A stretch of 16,425 bases of DNA. It comes from Clostridia bacterium (lineage in GTDB: Bacteria > Bacillota_A > Clostridia > Christensenellales > UBA1242). Location of the stretch: assembly GCA_017466005.1 (NCBI GenBank), contig JAFTUZ010000123.1:1-16425 (forward strand), read 5' to 3'. Position 1 is the stretch's first letter. Each line of letters begins with the position of its first letter. Below, one piece after another: positions 14,874-16,425 of this stretch. The notes beneath the pieces are model-generated. The model was not told the origin of the DNA, did no database searches, and was given only the letters and a program-made list of their open reading frames with translations. Position numbers and translations under genes: made by a program.

Positions 14874-14902
14874 TTGCTAGTTTTTTATGTTTTTAGTATT
14901 AT
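14874..14902 (+). promoter_or_regulatory. Possible promoter of the Na/Pi-cotransporter-like gene
   Basis: TTGCTA (14874-14879), a 17-bp spacer and TATTAT (14897-14902), starting 23 bp after the dus stop. The match is fair, but the region is A/T-rich. It implies a leader of about 90 nt containing the hairpin at 14952-14971. Confidence 0.4.
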
Positions 14903-14951
14903 TATATATAACTAAATTTAAAATGGCTAATCTTTGTAAATAAAAACAAAA

Positions 14952-14971
14952 CCTAAAAATTTATTTTTAGG
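14952..14971 (+). other. Leader hairpin that covers an AGG motif
   Basis: CCTAAAAA (14952-14959) pairs with TTTTTAGG (14964-14971) around a 4-nt loop. The AGG at the end of the right arm begins an AGGAAG sequence (14969-14974). On the plus strand no T-run follows. Read on the minus strand it is followed by a T-rich stretch, so a weak minus-strand terminator is the alternative. Confidence 0.35.
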
Positions 14972-14995
14972 AAGATAAAAATTTAATGGTGAAAG

Positions 14996-16425
14996 ATGGG
15001 TATTTTTTATAACATTATTTTTGCCCTTGCTGGGCTTGGTGTAATGCTATATGGTATTAGTGTAATGAATAAAGGTTTAGAAGGTTGTATGGGGCTTGGC
15101 TTTAAAAGAGCAATAAGCAAATCTTCTAAAAGCCTAATTCAAAGTTATGGTATTGGTGCTGGTATAACGGGGGTGCTGCAAACTTCCGTTTTAACAATAT
15201 CTATGATTGTTGGGTTTGTAAATATTGGTGCCATTGGTTTAACGCAGGCTATGGCTATGGTGCTTGGTACTAGTGCAGGGTCGTCGCTTGCTGCAATTGT
15301 TATGGCATTTGAAAGCATAAACTTGCTACAAATTTTTACTTTGTTTTGTTTTGTGGGTGCTTTTATTTTAATGTTCTTTAAAAAGAGTAAAGCCCAGTTA
15401 ATTGGTCAGGCACTTATGGGGTTTGGTTTGCTTTGTTTGGGTATTACACTTATAAGTATGGGAATGAGTGTAATAACAGAACAACCTGCAGTTTCGCAAG
15501 TGCTATCTTCGGTTACTAATCCTATTTTGTTAGTTTTAATAGGTTTTGTATTATCTGTGTTGTTAAATAGTATGTTGCCAGTACTTGCCTTACTTATTGT
15601 TTTGTGTGGGTCGGCAGATGCGGTGGGGCCTGTAACAATTCAATCTGCTTGTTTTGTGTTGTTTGGGGCTAATATGGGAACGGGAATTACAAACTTATGG
15701 GTAAATAAGTTTGGTGATTCTGTTAATAGTAGACGCATACTATTGTTTAATTTAATTACTAAAATTATTGGTTCTTTAATTTTCTGCTTGATATTAATTA
15801 CACCTTTTGCTGATTGGTTGCATTCGCTTTGTGGAAACGAGGCAAGTATAACATTGGTAGTTATGATTTTGCTTGTTTGCATTGTTCCAAGTTTCTTAAT
15901 GATACCACTTGTTAAACCGTTTGAAAAACTTATGCGAGTAATAGTAAAATCTAAATCTTCTAAAGGTAATATTTACGATACTTTTGATATTGATGAAAAC
16001 ACTTTAAAAACACCGGGTGTAGCGCATTCTACTGTGCTTTCAGGGGTTTCTAAAATTGTAGAAATGGAAGTTTGTTTATCTAATAAACTATGTCAGCAAC
16101 TTTTTGAGAAAAAAGATAATGATAAAGATATTAGACGCACTTTTACAGGTATAGAAAAAGCAATTAAGTTAAGTACAAATAATGCAGTAAGAATTAGTGG
16201 ATTACAAGGCGAATCTACTATGGAACTAACAAATAACCTTATTTATATTTTGGGTGATACAGGGCATGCTTTAAAGGTGTGCACAAGGCTTGAAGAGTTT
16301 TCGGTAGATAACTTAAAACGTGGTAAAGGTTTAACAAAAGAACAAATAGAAATTTTGCGACCAATATGCTTGTGTGTAAATGAATTAGGTGCTAAAGTTT
16401 CAAAATATGTTTGTAGTACACAAAC
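14996..16425 (+). CDS. Divergent Na/Pi-cotransporter-like membrane protein with PhoU-like tail (truncated by window edge)
   Basis: Open from ATG 14996 to the window end: 476 codons with no stop. Residues 1-320 are hydrophobic with the two inverted-repeat halves of the NptA/PF02690 family: ALAGLGVMLYGISVMNKGLE (10-29), GITGVLQTSVLTISMIVGFVN (56-76), GTSAGSS (91-97) and GANMGTGITN (224-233). The soluble C-terminal part (from about 340) has helical PhoU-like content. Bacterial homologues are predicted sodium-dependent phosphate importers. The QSSS motif that marks each half is QTSV (62-65) in the first and NSML (191-194) in the second, so phosphate transport is uncertain. ATG 14996 is chosen because GGTGA lies just upstream. 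An ATG at 14986 is in another frame and stops after 8 codons. The gene follows dus on the same strand, perhaps from its own promoter. Confidence 0.8.
   Translation, partial: MGIFYNIIFALAGLGVMLYGISVMNKGLEGCMGLGFKRAISKSSKSLIQSYGIGAGITGVLQTSVLTISMIVGFVNIGAIGLTQAMAMVLGTSAGSSLAAIVMAFESINLLQIFTLFCFVGAFILMFFKKSKAQLIGQALMGFGLLCLGITLISMGMSVITEQPAVSQVLSSVTNPILLVLIGFVLSVLLNSMLPVLALLIVLCGSADAVGPVTIQSACFVLFGANMGTGITNLWVNKFGDSVNSRRILLFNLITKIIGSLIFCLILITPFADWLHSLCGNEASITLVVMILLVCIVPSFLMIPLVKPFEKLMRVIVKSKSSKGNIYDTFDIDENTLKTPGVAHSTVLSGVSKIVEMEVCLSNKLCQQLFEKKDNDKDIRRTFTGIEKAIKLSTNNAVRISGLQGESTMELTNNLIYILGDTGHALKVCTRLEEFSVDNLKRGKGLTKEQIEILRPICLCVNELGAKVSKYVCSTQ

Noticed and set aside
1..16425. Search for mobile elements, CRISPR arrays, tRNA/rRNA genes and recoded stops
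   Set aside because: No transposase, integrase or spaced direct repeats were seen, and no clover-leaf sequences. Every gene reads with the standard code.

Overview
The window is strongly AT-rich DNA from a low-GC, Gram-positive-type bacterium (Bacillota), most likely an uncultured anaerobic, gut-associated Clostridia-like lineage. The signs are a class III (oxygen-sensitive) ribonucleotide reductase with its activase, consensus sigma-A promoters (TTGACA/TTGAAA, 17-bp spacer, TATAAT-like), strong GGAGG-type ribosome binding sites, a SpoVB/YtgP-type flippase beside an HU gene, and Listeria-Bacteroides repeats in a surface protein. TGG encodes Trp and the standard code fits every gene. All visible stop codons are TAA except one TAG. 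I cannot name the genus. No tRNA, rRNA, CRISPR array, transposase or phage gene was seen, so this looks like ordinary chromosome.

Layout. (1) 1-711, minus strand: the N-terminal 237 codons of alanine racemase, divergent from (2) an 861-aa cell-surface protein (836-3421) with a signal peptide, two copies of a beta-helix plus Listeria-Bacteroides-repeat unit, and a C-terminal membrane anchor. (3) 3422-7238: the anaerobic dNTP-synthesis operon nrdD-nrdG plus a short formate/nitrite-family (FNT) channel. It starts at a consensus promoter overlapped by two NrdR-box-like sites 32 bp apart and ends in an intrinsic terminator. (4) 7271-8304: the rplM-rpsI ribosomal operon with its own promoter, a leader and a terminator. 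(5) 8311-9317: thioredoxin reductase. (6) 9390-10149: an unrecognised putative lipoprotein in its own transcription unit. (7) 10204-13504: phosphoglucosamine mutase, a lipid-linked-sugar flippase and a divergent HU protein, ending in overlapping terminators. (8) 13527-13900: a canonical HU gene. (9) 13916-14851: a DusB-type tRNA dihydrouridine synthase lying directly behind the HU terminator. (10) 14874-16425: a divergent Na/Pi-cotransporter-like protein with a PhoU-like tail, cut by the window end.

Themes. Alr, GlmM and the flippase all serve cell-wall precursor supply and export. NrdD, NrdG and the FNT channel fit together because the best-studied class III reductases are reduced by formate, a typical FNT substrate. 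TrxB belongs to general thiol redox. I did not find a clearly new multi-gene system. The most rewarding items are the NrdR operator pair, the nrdDG-FNT arrangement, the internally duplicated surface protein, and the transporter that has lost the family's QSSS motifs. No gene-free stretch exceeds 300 bases. The longest (3422-3676) holds a weak hairpin, an inverted repeat and the nrdD control region.
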